Of a DNA stretch of 32,597 nt, positions 7,181-16,064 are shown in pieces (positions within the stretch are counted from its first letter, which is position 1; every line of letters starts with the position of its first letter). The notes below the pieces were generated by a model, which worked only from the letters and a program-made list of their open reading frames with translations, was not told where the DNA came from and did not search any database. Origin of the DNA: Bifidobacterium margollesii (GTDB lineage: Bacteria > Actinomycetota > Actinomycetes > Actinomycetales > Bifidobacteriaceae). Location of the stretch: contig NZ_NMWU01000027.1 of NCBI RefSeq assembly GCF_002860355.1, positions 1 through 32,597 of the forward strand, in the 5' to 3' direction. Made by a program: the position numbers and the translations under genes.

Positions 7181-9592
7181 ATGAAATTCACCAACGGCTA
7201 CTGGATGAACCGTCCGCATGTGGAGGCGCTGTACGCCCGCCAGGCATACACGCTCGGCGTGGGCGACGACGGCGAAAGCTTCGACGTGCTCGCTCCCACC
7301 CGCGAAGTGAAGGGCCGCAACGACACTCTGAACCTCGGCACGTTCGAAGTGCGGGTAAGCACCCCGGCCGAAGGCGTGATCCGCGTGCAGTCCGCCCACT
7401 GGCTCGGCGCGGACGTCACCCCCGGCTTCCCGCTCAACGTGGACCAGCCCGGCAACCGTGACTACGTTTCCGTGACCTGCGAAGGCAACGGCGACGGCGA
7501 GGTCGGCGAGGACGGCGCCAGCGTGACGCTGAAGACCGGCGATCTGGAGGCCACCATTGTCAAGGGCAGCCCGTGGAACCTTACGTTCAGCGCCGGCGGC
7601 CGCACCCTCACCTCCAGCCGGGGCAAGTCGCTCGGCCGTTTCCGGCTCGACGAGCTTTCCGCCGTCACCACCCAGCCGGTCGGCGAGTTCGGCGTCTCCA
7701 AGGACGGTTCCGCCTTCGACGAATCCGACGTGTTCAGCGCCATCCAGCTTTCTCTCGGCGTGGGCGAAACCGTCTACGGCTTCGGCGAGCGGTTCGGCGC
7801 GTACGTGAAGAACGGTCAGACCATCGACGTGTGGAATCAGGACGGCGGCACCGCCTCCGAACAGGGATACAAGGACATCCCGTTCTACATGACCTCGAAC
7901 GGCTACGGCGTGCTGGTGAACAACCGCGGCCACGTCTCCTTCGAGGTCGGCAGCGAGAACACCGACGCCGTGCAGTTCTCCGTGCCGGGCGAGGCCCTTG
8001 ACTTCCTGGTGATCTATGGCCCGACCCCGAAGGAGATCCTGAACCGGTACACCGCGCTGGTCGGGCGCCCGGCGAACGTGCCGGCGTGGAGCTACGGCCT
8101 GTGGCTCACCACCTCGTTCACCACGAAGTACGACGAGAAAACCATCAATTCGTTCATCGACGGCATGGCCGAGCGCGACATTCCGCTCAGCGCCTTCCAC
8201 TACGACTGCTTCTGGATGCGCGAATTCCAGTGGACCGACTTCGAATGGGACAAGCGGTTCTTCGGCGACATCGAATCGACGTTGGAGCGTCTGCACAACG
8301 ACAAGGGGCTGCACATCTGCGCGTGGATCAACCCGTACCTCGGCCAGCGCGGGCGGATGTTCGCCGAAGGCAAGGAGAAGGGCTATCTGGTACGCAAGCC
8401 CAACGGCGAGGTGTGGCAGACCGACATGTGGCAGGCCGGCATGGGACTGGTGGACTTCACCAACCCCGACGCCCGCGAATGGTTCAAGAACAAGGTGAAG
8501 ACGCTCCTGAGGCAGGGCGTCGACGCCATCAAAACCGACTTCGGCGAGCGGATTCCGCGTGACGTGGTGTGGTTCGACGGTTCCGCGAAGCTCTCGATGC
8601 ACAACTGGTACACGGAACTCTACAATCAGACCGTGTTCGAGGCGATCGAGGAGGTTCACGGCGTCGGCCGCGCATGCCTGTTCGCCCGCTCCGCCACCGT
8701 CGGCGGCCAGCGGCATCCGGTGCATTGGGGCGGCGACTGCGAATCCACCTTCAACGGCATGGCGCAGACGTTGCGTGCGGGACTGTCGATCACCAGCTCC
8801 GGTTTCGGCTTCTGGAGCCACGACATCGGCGGATTCGAAGGGGCTTTCCCGGATCCGGCCGTCTACAAGCGCTGGGTGGCGTTCGGTCTGCTCGGCTCCC
8901 ACTCGCGTATGCACGGTTCCACCGTCTACCGCGTCCCGTGGCTGTTCGACGAAGCCGATGAAAAGAACGGCGTGAAGCTTGTCCCCGGCCAGACCGCCGT
9001 GGACGTGGCCCGCGAGTTCACCAAGCTCAAGCTGTCGCTGATGCCGTACCTGTATGAGGTCGGTCTTCAGCCGCATCGTGCCGGTACTCCGGTGATGCGT
9101 TCGATGTTCGTGGAATTCCCCGACGACCCGGCCTGCCGCACGCTCGACCGTCAGTACATGTTCGGCCCATCGCTGCTCGTCGCTCCGGTGTTCAGCTACT
9201 CCGGCGACGTGGAATACTATCTGCCCGCAGGCGTGTGGACCAACTGGTTCACCGGCGAGAAGGTGGAAAGCGCCGGCCAGTGGCGCAAGGAGAACCACGG
9301 GTACGACACCCTGCCGTTGTGGGTGCGCGACGGTTCCGTGCTGGTCACCCGTCCGGGCGCCGAGACCCCCGAATACGAGTACGGTCGTGATGCGCTGGTC
9401 TCCGTGTTTCTCGACGGCGTTGATGCCGCCGAGACCGTGGTGGAAAGCGAATCCGGCGACAAGGTGACGTTCTCGGCCCGCCGTACCGACGACGGTGTGG
9501 AGGTCGTCAGCTCCGACGGTCGTCCGTTCCGCGCTCGTCTTGGCTTCGGCGAGATCGTCGAGGCGGCTGACGGCAAGGCCATGCTGCACTAG
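7181..9592 (+). CDS. yicI: Alpha-xylosidase, glycoside hydrolase family 31 (YicI type)
   Basis: An 803-residue cytoplasmic retaining glycosidase that removes alpha-linked xylose from non-reducing ends, as in isoprimeverose from xyloglucan. The order is N-terminal beta-sandwich, (beta/alpha)8 barrel and C-terminal beta domains. The nucleophile is D453 in AIKTDFGERIP, a form that matches E. coli YicI closely. The acid/base is D519 in HWGGDCESTFNG. The spacing of 66 residues equals that in YicI. GFWSHDIGGFE and GSHSRMHGS are further GH31 signatures. No signal peptide is seen, which fits uptake by the nearby MFS porter. AAAGGAG lies 8 nt before the ATG. The stop codon overlaps the stop of the convergent cysteine desulfurase gene by 4 bp. 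Alpha-glucosidase side activity cannot be excluded. Confidence 0.93.
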   Translation: MKFTNGYWMNRPHVEALYARQAYTLGVGDDGESFDVLAPTREVKGRNDTLNLGTFEVRVSTPAEGVIRVQSAHWLGADVTPGFPLNVDQPGNRDYVSVTCEGNGDGEVGEDGASVTLKTGDLEATIVKGSPWNLTFSAGGRTLTSSRGKSLGRFRLDELSAVTTQPVGEFGVSKDGSAFDESDVFSAIQLSLGVGETVYGFGERFGAYVKNGQTIDVWNQDGGTASEQGYKDIPFYMTSNGYGVLVNNRGHVSFEVGSENTDAVQFSVPGEALDFLVIYGPTPKEILNRYTALVGRPANVPAWSYGLWLTTSFTTKYDEKTINSFIDGMAERDIPLSAFHYDCFWMREFQWTDFEWDKRFFGDIESTLERLHNDKGLHICAWINPYLGQRGRMFAEGKEKGYLVRKPNGEVWQTDMWQAGMGLVDFTNPDAREWFKNKVKTLLRQGVDAIKTDFGERIPRDVVWFDGSAKLSMHNWYTELYNQTVFEAIEEVHGVGRACLFARSATVGGQRHPVHWGGDCESTFNGMAQTLRAGLSITSSGFGFWSHDIGGFEGAFPDPAVYKRWVAFGLLGSHSRMHGSTVYRVPWLFDEADEKNGVKLVPGQTAVDVAREFTKLKLSLMPYLYEVGLQPHRAGTPVMRSMFVEFPDDPACRTLDRQYMFGPSLLVAPVFSYSGDVEYYLPAGVWTNWFTGEKVESAGQWRKENHGYDTLPLWVRDGSVLVTRPGAETPEYEYGRDALVSVFLDGVDAAETVVESESGDKVTFSARRTDDGVEVVSSDGRPFRARLGFGEIVEAADGKAMLH

Positions 9593-10863
9593 GCGGTTTG
9601 CAATCCCAGGCTGCGGCAGGAATCCCTGATCGCAGCGGCGGTGAACCGGATCTCATCGGGGGTGAGCGGACGTCGGAACGTCAACCGCAACGCGGATTTG
9701 GCGATCGGCTCCGGCACCCCCATCGCCAATAGGGTCGGCGGAATCTCATGACGGCCGATCGCGCACGCCGAACCGGATGAGCAGGCGATGCCGCGCGCAT
9801 CAAGATCGACCAGCAGCGCCTCGCCGGTCACGCCGGGGAAGATGAACGACGCGTGGCCGGGCAGACGATGGTTCGGGTCGCCGGTTAGTTTCGCTTGCGG
9901 CACGGCCTGTTCGATGGCATGGATCAGCTCGTTGCGGGAGACGACGAGCCGATCGTGCTGCGCGGCAATGCGCGCGACGGACTCATGCAGTCCGATCGCC
10001 AAGGCCACCGCGCCGGCCACGTTCTGCGTGCCGGATCGCAGACCACGCTCCTGGCCGCCGCCGCTGAGCACCGGTTCGATCGGCGTGCGGCCGCGCACCA
10101 GCAGCGCTCCCAGCCCTTTCGGCGTGCCGAACTTGTGGCCGGAGACGCTGAGCGCGTCCAGATCCCAGTCGTGCATGCGGATCGGAATCTGGCCGGCCGC
10201 CTGCACGGCATCCACATGCAGCGGTACGCCATGGGCGTGGGCGATGCGGGCGATCTCGGCCACCGGCTGGATGGTGCCCACCTCGTTGTTCGCCAGCATG
10301 ATGGACACCAGCGCCGTGCGGTTCACCGGTCGATTGCCGTGATGATCCGTGCCGCTGTGCCAGGCGCCGGCATCCGGATCATCCGGCAGATCGGCTTCGG
10401 CCAGCCGGCTTTCCAAGGCGTTGAGATCGACGCGGGCCTGCTCGTCCACCGGAATGCGGACGACCTCGAACCCAAAGTATTTCGCCATCCAATCCGCCGA
10501 TTGCGCGACCGCCGGATGCTCGATGGCGGAGATGATGATCCGGGGTGTGACGGCATTGGCATCGGTGCTGGTGTTGGCCGCTTGGCGTCGGATCGTCGCC
10601 ATGCGGGCCAACGCGATGCCCTTGACCGCCAGATTATCCGCCTCGGTGCCCCCCGAGGTGAAGATCACGTCGTCGGCACGGGCACCGAGATCGGCGGCGA
10701 AGGAATGTCGTGCCGCATCCAGTGCGCGGGCCGCGGTCCTGCCCGGCTGATGCACGCTCGCCGGATTCGCATACGCCTCGGTGAGGAACGGCATCATGGC
10801 CTGAACCACCTGCTCGCTCACCGGTTCGGTGGCCGCGGCGTCGAGATACAGTTCGCCGTCCAT
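9589..10863 (-). CDS. NifS/IscS-type cysteine desulfurase in the NAD cluster
   Basis: A 424-residue PLP enzyme that takes sulfur from cysteine. Here it most likely builds or repairs the [4Fe-4S] cluster of quinolinate synthase, the usual role of desulfurases in nad clusters. Visible are YLDAAATEP, the glycine-rich FTSGGTEADNLAVKG, the substrate-site HVDAVQ, the PLP lysine in SGHKFGTPKGLGALL and the catalytic cysteine in IACSSGSACAIG. The reading frame is open to GTG 10878, but ATG 10863 is preceded by GAGGAGG at 6 nt and lies 11 nt after the nadC stop, so it is the better start. Two stretches absent from typical relatives, near residues 97-106 (ANTSTDANAV) and near residues 154-175 (DPDAGAWHSGTDHHGN), look like low-complexity insertions. 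It is the last gene of the operon. Confidence 0.92.
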   Translation of the reverse strand: MDGELYLDAAATEPVSEQVVQAMMPFLTEAYANPASVHQPGRTAARALDAARHSFAADLGARADDVIFTSGGTEADNLAVKGIALARMATIRRQAANTSTDANAVTPRIIISAIEHPAVAQSADWMAKYFGFEVVRIPVDEQARVDLNALESRLAEADLPDDPDAGAWHSGTDHHGNRPVNRTALVSIMLANNEVGTIQPVAEIARIAHAHGVPLHVDAVQAAGQIPIRMHDWDLDALSVSGHKFGTPKGLGALLVRGRTPIEPVLSGGGQERGLRSGTQNVAGAVALAIGLHESVARIAAQHDRLVVSRNELIHAIEQAVPQAKLTGDPNHRLPGHASFIFPGVTGEALLVDLDARGIACSSGSACAIGRHEIPPTLLAMGVPEPIAKSALRLTFRRPLTPDEIRFTAAAIRDSCRSLGLQTA

Positions 10864-10874
10864 GACGGTCCTCC

Positions 10875-11804
10875 TCACATATCCAATCCCAGATCGATGC
10901 TGCGCACGCTATGTGTGAGCGCACCCACGGAGATCACGTCCACGCCGGTCGCGGCCACGGCGGCCACGCGGTCGAGGGTCATATTGCCGCTGGCCTCCAC
11001 GATCGCCCGTCCGTCGATGAGATCGACGCCGCGGGCGGTATCGGCCAACGAGAAGTTGTCGAGCATGATGGTGTCCGCGCCGCCCGCCAGAGCGGCGGGA
11101 ATTTGGTCGAGACGATCGACTTCCACCTCGATATGCGTGGTATGGCCCACCCGCTCCCGGATATGCCGGATCGCGCCGGCCATGTCGAGACCGGCCGCGG
11201 CCAGTGCGGCGAGATGATTGTCCTTCACCATCACGGCGTCGGAAAGACCATACCGGTGGTTGTGCCCTCCGCCGCAGGTCACCGCGTATTTTTCGAACGG
11301 ACGCAGACCCGGCGTGGTCTTGCGGGTATCCGCGATGCGCGTGCGGGCGAATGTTCGGGGCGTGCGGACCGGCGCGGTGGATTCGCGATCGTTGGTGTTG
11401 GCGCGATCGTTGGTGTCGGCGCAATCGCGGTAGATGGCGTCGACCCGATCCACGAAAGCGGCCGTCATCGTGGCGATGCCGCACATACGCTGCGTGAAGT
11501 TCAGCGCCACACGCTCCGCCGTCAGCAGATCACGCATCCGTCCGGAAACCTCGGCCAGCGTCTGCCCCGCCTCAAACCGTTCGCCGTCCCTGACGAGGGC
11601 GGTGACTTCGATATCGGGGTCGAGCGTGGTGAACGCGGTCGCAAACACGCCGATGCCGCTCATCACCCCTGTTTCACGGGAAACAAGACGTGCCGTGCCG
11701 GTCTCCTCCGCGGGAATCGTGGTCTCCACGGTGATGTCGCCATATGGCGCATCCTCTTCGAGCGCGGCCTCCGCGGCCCGCCGAATCACCTGCTGTGTGA
11801 GCAT
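10875..11804 (-). CDS. nadC: Quinolinate phosphoribosyltransferase (nicotinate-nucleotide pyrophosphorylase)
   Basis: A 309-residue enzyme that joins quinolinate and PRPP to nicotinate mononucleotide with loss of CO2. It has the N-terminal EDAPYGDITVETTIP, ALNFTQRMCGIAT, the diagnostic RIADTRKTTPGLR with the PRPP/quinolinate-binding Arg and Lys residues, CGGGHNHRYGLSD, MVKDNH and IMLDNF. Compared with the family there is an extra segment of about 27 residues between YRDCA and RTRIADTRK, containing the internal repeat TNDR-AN-TNDR, encoded by a 19-bp direct repeat around 11390-11425. It would sit in a surface loop. The nadB gene ends 67 nt upstream, and the desulfurase starts 11 nt downstream. 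Confidence 0.94.
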   Translation of the reverse strand: MLTQQVIRRAAEAALEEDAPYGDITVETTIPAEETGTARLVSRETGVMSGIGVFATAFTTLDPDIEVTALVRDGERFEAGQTLAEVSGRMRDLLTAERVALNFTQRMCGIATMTAAFVDRVDAIYRDCADTNDRANTNDRESTAPVRTPRTFARTRIADTRKTTPGLRPFEKYAVTCGGGHNHRYGLSDAVMVKDNHLAALAAAGLDMAGAIRHIRERVGHTTHIEVEVDRLDQIPAALAGGADTIMLDNFSLADTARGVDLIDGRAIVEASGNMTLDRVAAVAATGVDVISVGALTHSVRSIDLGLDM

Positions 11805-11871
11805 GGCTCAGCCTTCCTTACCTTTGGACGAATATGGCCTTTGGTCGAATATGGGTGAACGGTTCGCCCGA

Positions 11872-13689
11872 CTATTGCAGACGGTAGGCCACGGAATGGG
11901 CCAGACTCGGATTGATCTGCGGGAAGTCCGACCGTGTGTGCGCGCCGCGGGATTCGCAGCGGTTCAGCGCGGCCACGGCCTCCACGTATCCGATGGTGAG
12001 CAGATTGCGGTTCTCCAGAGCGGTGACCGTACCGTCAACGGTGATGTGACCGGATTCGTTTGCGGTTGTAGTCGGGGTGACCATTGCCGCATTCGCGTTG
12101 CCGATTGCCGCATTCGCCGTGGCCAGTGCTTCGGCAAGACTGCGGGCTGTGGCGTCAAGCGTGTCCGCGTCGCGGATCAGACCTACCCCCTTCCACATCT
12201 CCTGCTCGATCCTGTCGCGACCCCACGGATCGACCGTGGACCCTTCCGGAAGCGTCGGAGTCTTCAACACCATCGGCTGCTGATTCACCGGCATGCCGGC
12301 GATCGCACTGTTGCGGAACGGTTCGGGGTTGAACGCCCAGCCATGCGAAAGATCGTCACGCACGGCGGCGAGTCCGGCTCGGCGGCCGTAGACCAGACCC
12401 TCCAGCAGTGAATTCGAGGCCAAGCGGTTCGCGCCCTGCACGCCGGTTCGAGCGCATTCGCCGGCCGCATACAATCCGGGAATGCTGGTTCGGCCGAACA
12501 GATCGGTGCGAATGCCGCCCATCCAGTAGTGCGCGGCGGGGGCCACGGGGATCGGCTCCCTGCTCCAGTCGAATCCGAGCGAACGGGTGTAGGCGTCGAT
12601 GGTGGGGAATCGGTGGGCAAGGAACGCCGCCAGATCGGGGTTTTCGCGGCGCATCGGCGAGACGTCGAGCATGACGGGGCGGCCGCCCTGCGCCTGCATG
12701 GTACGGAAGTTGGCGCGGGCCACCACATCACGCGGGGCCAGCTCGGCACGGGGGTCCACCTTCGTCATATACCGGTTGTCATGTTCATCGAGCAGCACCG
12801 CGCCTTCGCCTCGCACGGCTTCGGAGACGAGGAAATGCTCGCCCACGGCCAGTGCGGTGGGATGGAACTGGTAGAACTCCAGATCGGCCACCTGAGCGCC
12901 GGCGCGTAGGGCCGCGGCCAGACCGTCGCCGGTCGCCACCGCGGGATTCGTGGTGTACGGGTAGAGGCGTCCCGCGCCGCCGGTGGCGAGAATCACCTTG
13001 TCGGCGGGAATCGTCTTCTCTTCAGTCCTCTGCCGCTCGGCTGTCGGCTCCTCGGCTGCGTTGTTCGCGTCGGTACTGTTCGCGGCTGCGCTGTTCGGCG
13101 AATCATGATCGTTGATCAGCAGTCTCACGCCGGCCACACGACCGTCACGGATCACCAGATCCTTCAGAAACGCATGTTCCATCACGGTGATGCGGGGATT
13201 CTCGCGTACCATCTCGGCCACGTCGAGTTCCAGCACCTTGCCGGTTGCGTCGCCGCCCGCATGCACGACGCGGGCACGGGAATGCGCGGCCTCCAGACCA
13301 CGCAGGATATGACCCTGCCGGTCGCGGTCGAACCGTACGCCGGCCTTGGCGAACTCGCGCACACGGCTCGCGCCCTCCTGCGTCAGAATCGCCACGGCCT
13401 TCGGATCGCACAGTCCGTCTCCCGCGGCCAACGTGTCCTGAGCATGCAGATCAGGTCCGTCGTCGTCGAAGATCGCGGCGGCGATGCCACCCTGCGCGTG
13501 ATAGGTGTTCGACTCGGTGAAATCGGTTTTGGTCACCAGCAGCACGTCGTCCACCTTCGGCCCGTCGGGCAGAGAATCCGGGCCGGCCGATCCTGATCCC
13601 GTCAGACCCTCACTGCCGATACGCAGATCCCCGGCAGCGGCCAACGCCGCGGAAAGACCGGCCGCCCCGGCTCCGATGATGACGATCAC
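11872..13689 (-). CDS. nadB: L-aspartate oxidase
   Basis: A 605-residue FAD enzyme that oxidises aspartate to iminoaspartate, the substrate of NadA. It carries the Rossmann motif VIIGAGAAGLSAALAAA at the very N-terminus, TESNTYHAQGGIAAA, FYQFHPTAL, EAVRGEGAVL, PVAPAAHYWMGGI and GLYAAGECARTGVQGANRL with LEGLVYGRRAG. The start is GTG 13689, whose GTGA overlaps the nadA stop TGA, with GGAGG 7 nt upstream inside nadA, so translation is coupled. It is longer than the usual 530-550 residues because of three low-complexity segments: residues about 20-48 (Gly/Ser/Pro-rich), about 196-224 (Asn/Ala/Glu-rich) and about 530-560 (Ala/Asn/Thr-rich). Confidence 0.95.
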   Translation of the reverse strand: MIVIIGAGAAGLSAALAAAGDLRIGSEGLTGSGSAGPDSLPDGPKVDDVLLVTKTDFTESNTYHAQGGIAAAIFDDDGPDLHAQDTLAAGDGLCDPKAVAILTQEGASRVREFAKAGVRFDRDRQGHILRGLEAAHSRARVVHAGGDATGKVLELDVAEMVRENPRITVMEHAFLKDLVIRDGRVAGVRLLINDHDSPNSAAANSTDANNAAEEPTAERQRTEEKTIPADKVILATGGAGRLYPYTTNPAVATGDGLAAALRAGAQVADLEFYQFHPTALAVGEHFLVSEAVRGEGAVLLDEHDNRYMTKVDPRAELAPRDVVARANFRTMQAQGGRPVMLDVSPMRRENPDLAAFLAHRFPTIDAYTRSLGFDWSREPIPVAPAAHYWMGGIRTDLFGRTSIPGLYAAGECARTGVQGANRLASNSLLEGLVYGRRAGLAAVRDDLSHGWAFNPEPFRNSAIAGMPVNQQPMVLKTPTLPEGSTVDPWGRDRIEQEMWKGVGLIRDADTLDATARSLAEALATANAAIGNANAAMVTPTTTANESGHITVDGTVTALENRNLLTIGYVEAVAALNRCESRGAHTRSDFPQINPSLAHSVAYRLQ

Positions 13690-14972
13690 GGGTGCACCTC
13701 CAGCATGCGTTCCAAGGCCACGCGGGCATCACGGGCGGTGTCGTCGTCCACGGTGATGCGGTTGACGATATTGCCCTGTTCGATGTTCTCCAGCGACCAC
13801 GCCAGATACGCCGGGTGGATGCGGTACATCGTGGAGCACGGGCAGACCACCGGGTCGAGGCAGAACACGGTCTTGTCCGGGTACTGCGCGGCCAGACGGT
13901 TCACCAGATTGATCTCGGTGCCCACGGCGATGGCCGAACCGGCCGGGGCGTTCGCGATCTCCTTGACGATGTATGCGGTGGAGCCCACGCCGTCGGCCGC
14001 GTCCACGGTCTGCATCGAGCACTCCGGGTGAACGATCACCTTCACGCCGGGGTAGGCCTTGCGGGCGCGTTCGATCTGATCGACGGTGAAGCGCTGATGC
14101 ACGGAGCAGAAGCCCTTCCACAGAATCATCTTCGCCTTGGCGTAGTCGTCCGGATTGGAGGCGCCTCCGCACGGTTTGAACGGGTCCCACAACGGCATTT
14201 CGCTCAGCGGGATGCCCATCGCCCGGGCGGTGTTGCGGCCCAGATGCTGGTCGGGGAAGAACAGAACGCGTTTGCCGCGGGCGAATGCCCATTCCAGCAC
14301 GGCATGTGCGTTCGACGACGTGCACACGATGCCGCCGTTGCGGCCGCAGAACGCCTTGAGTGCGGCGGAGGAGTTCATGTAGGTGACGGGGATGATCTGC
14401 TGGCGGCCGTCCGTGTCGGGAGTGCGGCCGCAGATGTCGGCAAGCTGCTCCCAGCAGTCCTCGACCTGATCGATGTTCGCCATGTCGGCCATCGAGCAGC
14501 CTGCGGAAAGATTCGGCAGGGTCACGGTCTGCTCGGGCTTGGAGAGAATGTCGGCGGTTTCGGCCATGAAATGCACGCCGCAGAACACGATGTGCTCGGC
14601 GTCCGGGCACTGCGTGGCGTTCTTGGCCAGCTGGAACGAGTCGCCGACGAAATCGGCGTGCACGATGATCTCGTCGCGCTGGTAGAAGTGGCCGAGAATC
14701 AGCAGCTTGCCGCCGAGACGGGCCTTGGCGGCGCGAATGCGTTCCTGAAGCTCGTCGTCGGAGGCGTTGCGATACTCCTCGGGCAGCATCTGCTGGCGGG
14801 GGGCGTTCTTCGGGATCAGATTCAGCGCGTTGGCGCCGGGGCCGTAGCCGGGCTTGACGGTTGGGGTGTCGAAATGCCACGGGTCTTGGGTCAGACCCGC
14901 GTCGCAGGTGCTGGTGGCGCCGAGTTTGGCGATGATCTCATCGACCGACGGGGCGGTGAATGCTGCGGTCAT
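13686..14972 (-). CDS. nadA: Quinolinate synthase, [4Fe-4S] enzyme
   Basis: A 428-residue enzyme that condenses iminoaspartate with dihydroxyacetone phosphate to quinolinate. The three cluster cysteines are visible in NLSAGCSMADMA, VHPECSMQ and DPVVCPCSTMYRI. Further signatures are LILGHFYQRDEIIVHADFVGDS, CGVHFMAETADILS and FFPDQHLGRNTA. The N-terminus is about 50 residues longer than in E. coli, as in other actinobacterial NadA. AAAGGACA lies before the ATG. No promoter is evident in the 130 bp between nrtR and nadA, so co-transcription with nrtR is likely. It is overlapped at its end by nadB. Confidence 0.95.
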   Translation of the reverse strand: MTAAFTAPSVDEIIAKLGATSTCDAGLTQDPWHFDTPTVKPGYGPGANALNLIPKNAPRQQMLPEEYRNASDDELQERIRAAKARLGGKLLILGHFYQRDEIIVHADFVGDSFQLAKNATQCPDAEHIVFCGVHFMAETADILSKPEQTVTLPNLSAGCSMADMANIDQVEDCWEQLADICGRTPDTDGRQQIIPVTYMNSSAALKAFCGRNGGIVCTSSNAHAVLEWAFARGKRVLFFPDQHLGRNTARAMGIPLSEMPLWDPFKPCGGASNPDDYAKAKMILWKGFCSVHQRFTVDQIERARKAYPGVKVIVHPECSMQTVDAADGVGSTAYIVKEIANAPAGSAIAVGTEINLVNRLAAQYPDKTVFCLDPVVCPCSTMYRIHPAYLAWSLENIEQGNIVNRITVDDDTARDARVALERMLEVHP

Positions 14973-15015
14973 ATTGATTGTCCTTTCAGGGATTGTTCAT
15001 TGACGGCTGTTTGAC

Positions 15016-15051
15016 GGTGCTGGTCTGTTCGGTGGTGCTGGTCTGTTCGGT
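15016..15051 (+). repeat. 18-bp tandem duplication in the nrtR-nadA spacer
   Basis: The unit GGTGCTGGTCTGTTCGGT occurs twice head to tail, and a third partial copy (GGTATTGG) follows. It lies in the transcribed spacer between nrtR and nadA. Function unknown. Confidence 0.8.
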
Positions 15052-15102
15052 GGTATTGGCCGAGGTGGATGCGGTGTGCCGGGAGGGTGTTCGCCGGGAT
15101 GC

Positions 15103-15912
15103 TCATCGGGACGGGACCAGTGCCGCAAGAGCTGAGTTGTCGTGGCTGTCGGTGGATGGCGCGACTTCGATCGGCTGGAATGCTTCCTGGCGTTTGACGA
15201 ACGGCGGCCAATCGCCCGTTGATTCGGGGCCGGGGGCATACCGGTAGGTTGCCGCGGGACGATGCCGGCCCTCGCGACGTTTACGGCCGGTCGGTTCCAG
15301 TTGGCCGGACGCGAGCATCTTGCGACGGAAGTTCGCCAGATCGATCGGCTGACCGGTGATGGCCTCATACACGCCATGCAGTTGGGCGAGCGTGAATTCG
15401 TCGCCGACGAGCTTGGTGGCCACATCCGGATACTCGATCTTGGTGCGCAGACGCCACAGCGCATAGTCGATGATCGTGCGATGGTCGAAAGCCAGCGCGG
15501 GCAGATCGTTTTCGGGGAACCATCGGACGTTGTCGGCTTCGGCGAAATCCTTGGTTTCCGCCTGGCCGACCAGTGCCCAGTAGACGATCGACACCATCGG
15601 CAGGCCGCCGTGCGAACGTGACGGGTCGCCGAAGGTGTACAGCTGCTCGAGGTAGCGCGGATGCAGGTCGGTGGTGGATTCCAGCGCGGCGTAGGCCGCC
15701 TGTTCCAGTGAGTGATCGGCTCGCAGTCCGCCTCCAGGTAGCGCCCAATCGCCGAGGAACGGTTGGCGGATGCGACGGACCAGAGGAATCCACAATGTGC
15801 TGTTTGCCGAGGTCGGATGCTCCGCGGATGCCGGCCCGAGCGCCAGAATCACCACCGAAACGCCGATGGCGGGCGGCTGCGCTCGCCGTTCGGAGACGTT
15901 GCCCATGTTCAT
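15103..15912 (-). CDS. nrtR: NrtR-type regulator of NAD metabolism (Nudix domain plus winged helix)
   Basis: A 269-residue transcription factor. The N-terminal half is a Nudix fold (VSVVILAL, LWIPLVRRI, FLGDWALPGGGLRADHSLEQAA). The region equivalent to the catalytic REUXEEXGU reads AALESTTDL, so the residues needed for hydrolysis are lost. This is typical for NrtR, which only senses ADP-ribose-type ligands. The C-terminal part (LHGVYEAITGQPIDLANFRRKMLASG, residues about 175-205) is the characteristic NrtR winged-helix domain. The start is ATG 15912 after AAGGAG, although the frame is open further up. It is first in the order nrtR, nadA, nadB, nadC, desulfurase, all on the same strand, and probably represses this operon. 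Confidence 0.87.
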   Translation of the reverse strand: MNMGNVSERRAQPPAIGVSVVILALGPASAEHPTSANSTLWIPLVRRIRQPFLGDWALPGGGLRADHSLEQAAYAALESTTDLHPRYLEQLYTFGDPSRSHGGLPMVSIVYWALVGQAETKDFAEADNVRWFPENDLPALAFDHRTIIDYALWRLRTKIEYPDVATKLVGDEFTLAQLHGVYEAITGQPIDLANFRRKMLASGQLEPTGRKRREGRHRPAATYRYAPGPESTGDWPPFVKRQEAFQPIEVAPSTDSHDNSALAALVPSR

Positions 15913-15962
15913 GCCGCTGCTCCTTGCCGGATCTTTCCTCGCCGGATCTCGATATCGCACCG

Positions 15963-15990
15963 AGCATAGCACTTATGGTCAAAATGACTA
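15963..15990 (-). promoter_or_regulatory. nrtR: Candidate nrtR promoter and operator
   Basis: On the minus strand TAGTCATTTTGACCA (15976-15990) is a dyad with one mismatch (TAGTCA/TGACCA), placed just upstream of a -10-like TATGCT (15963-15968) and overlapping where the -35 would be. The position suits an autoregulatory NrtR site. Whether it matches a known NrtR motif was not checked. Confidence 0.4.
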
Positions 15991-16064
15991 AAAACGGTCA
16001 GAGTGTTGTTGTAGTGGGTGCGGATGGGGTGGCTTCGCGTATTGCCCCTCATCAGTCTCGCTGC

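Noticed and set aside
7157-9589. 810-codon open frame on the minus strand opposite the alpha-xylosidase gene
   Set aside because: It is a frame opened by GC-rich codon use. It has no family motif and no ribosome binding site, and it mirrors a GH31 gene with complete catalytic signatures.
14973-15102. Riboswitch before nadA
   Set aside because: The spacer is a simple 18-bp duplication with no conserved aptamer-like fold that I recognise and no terminator hairpin.
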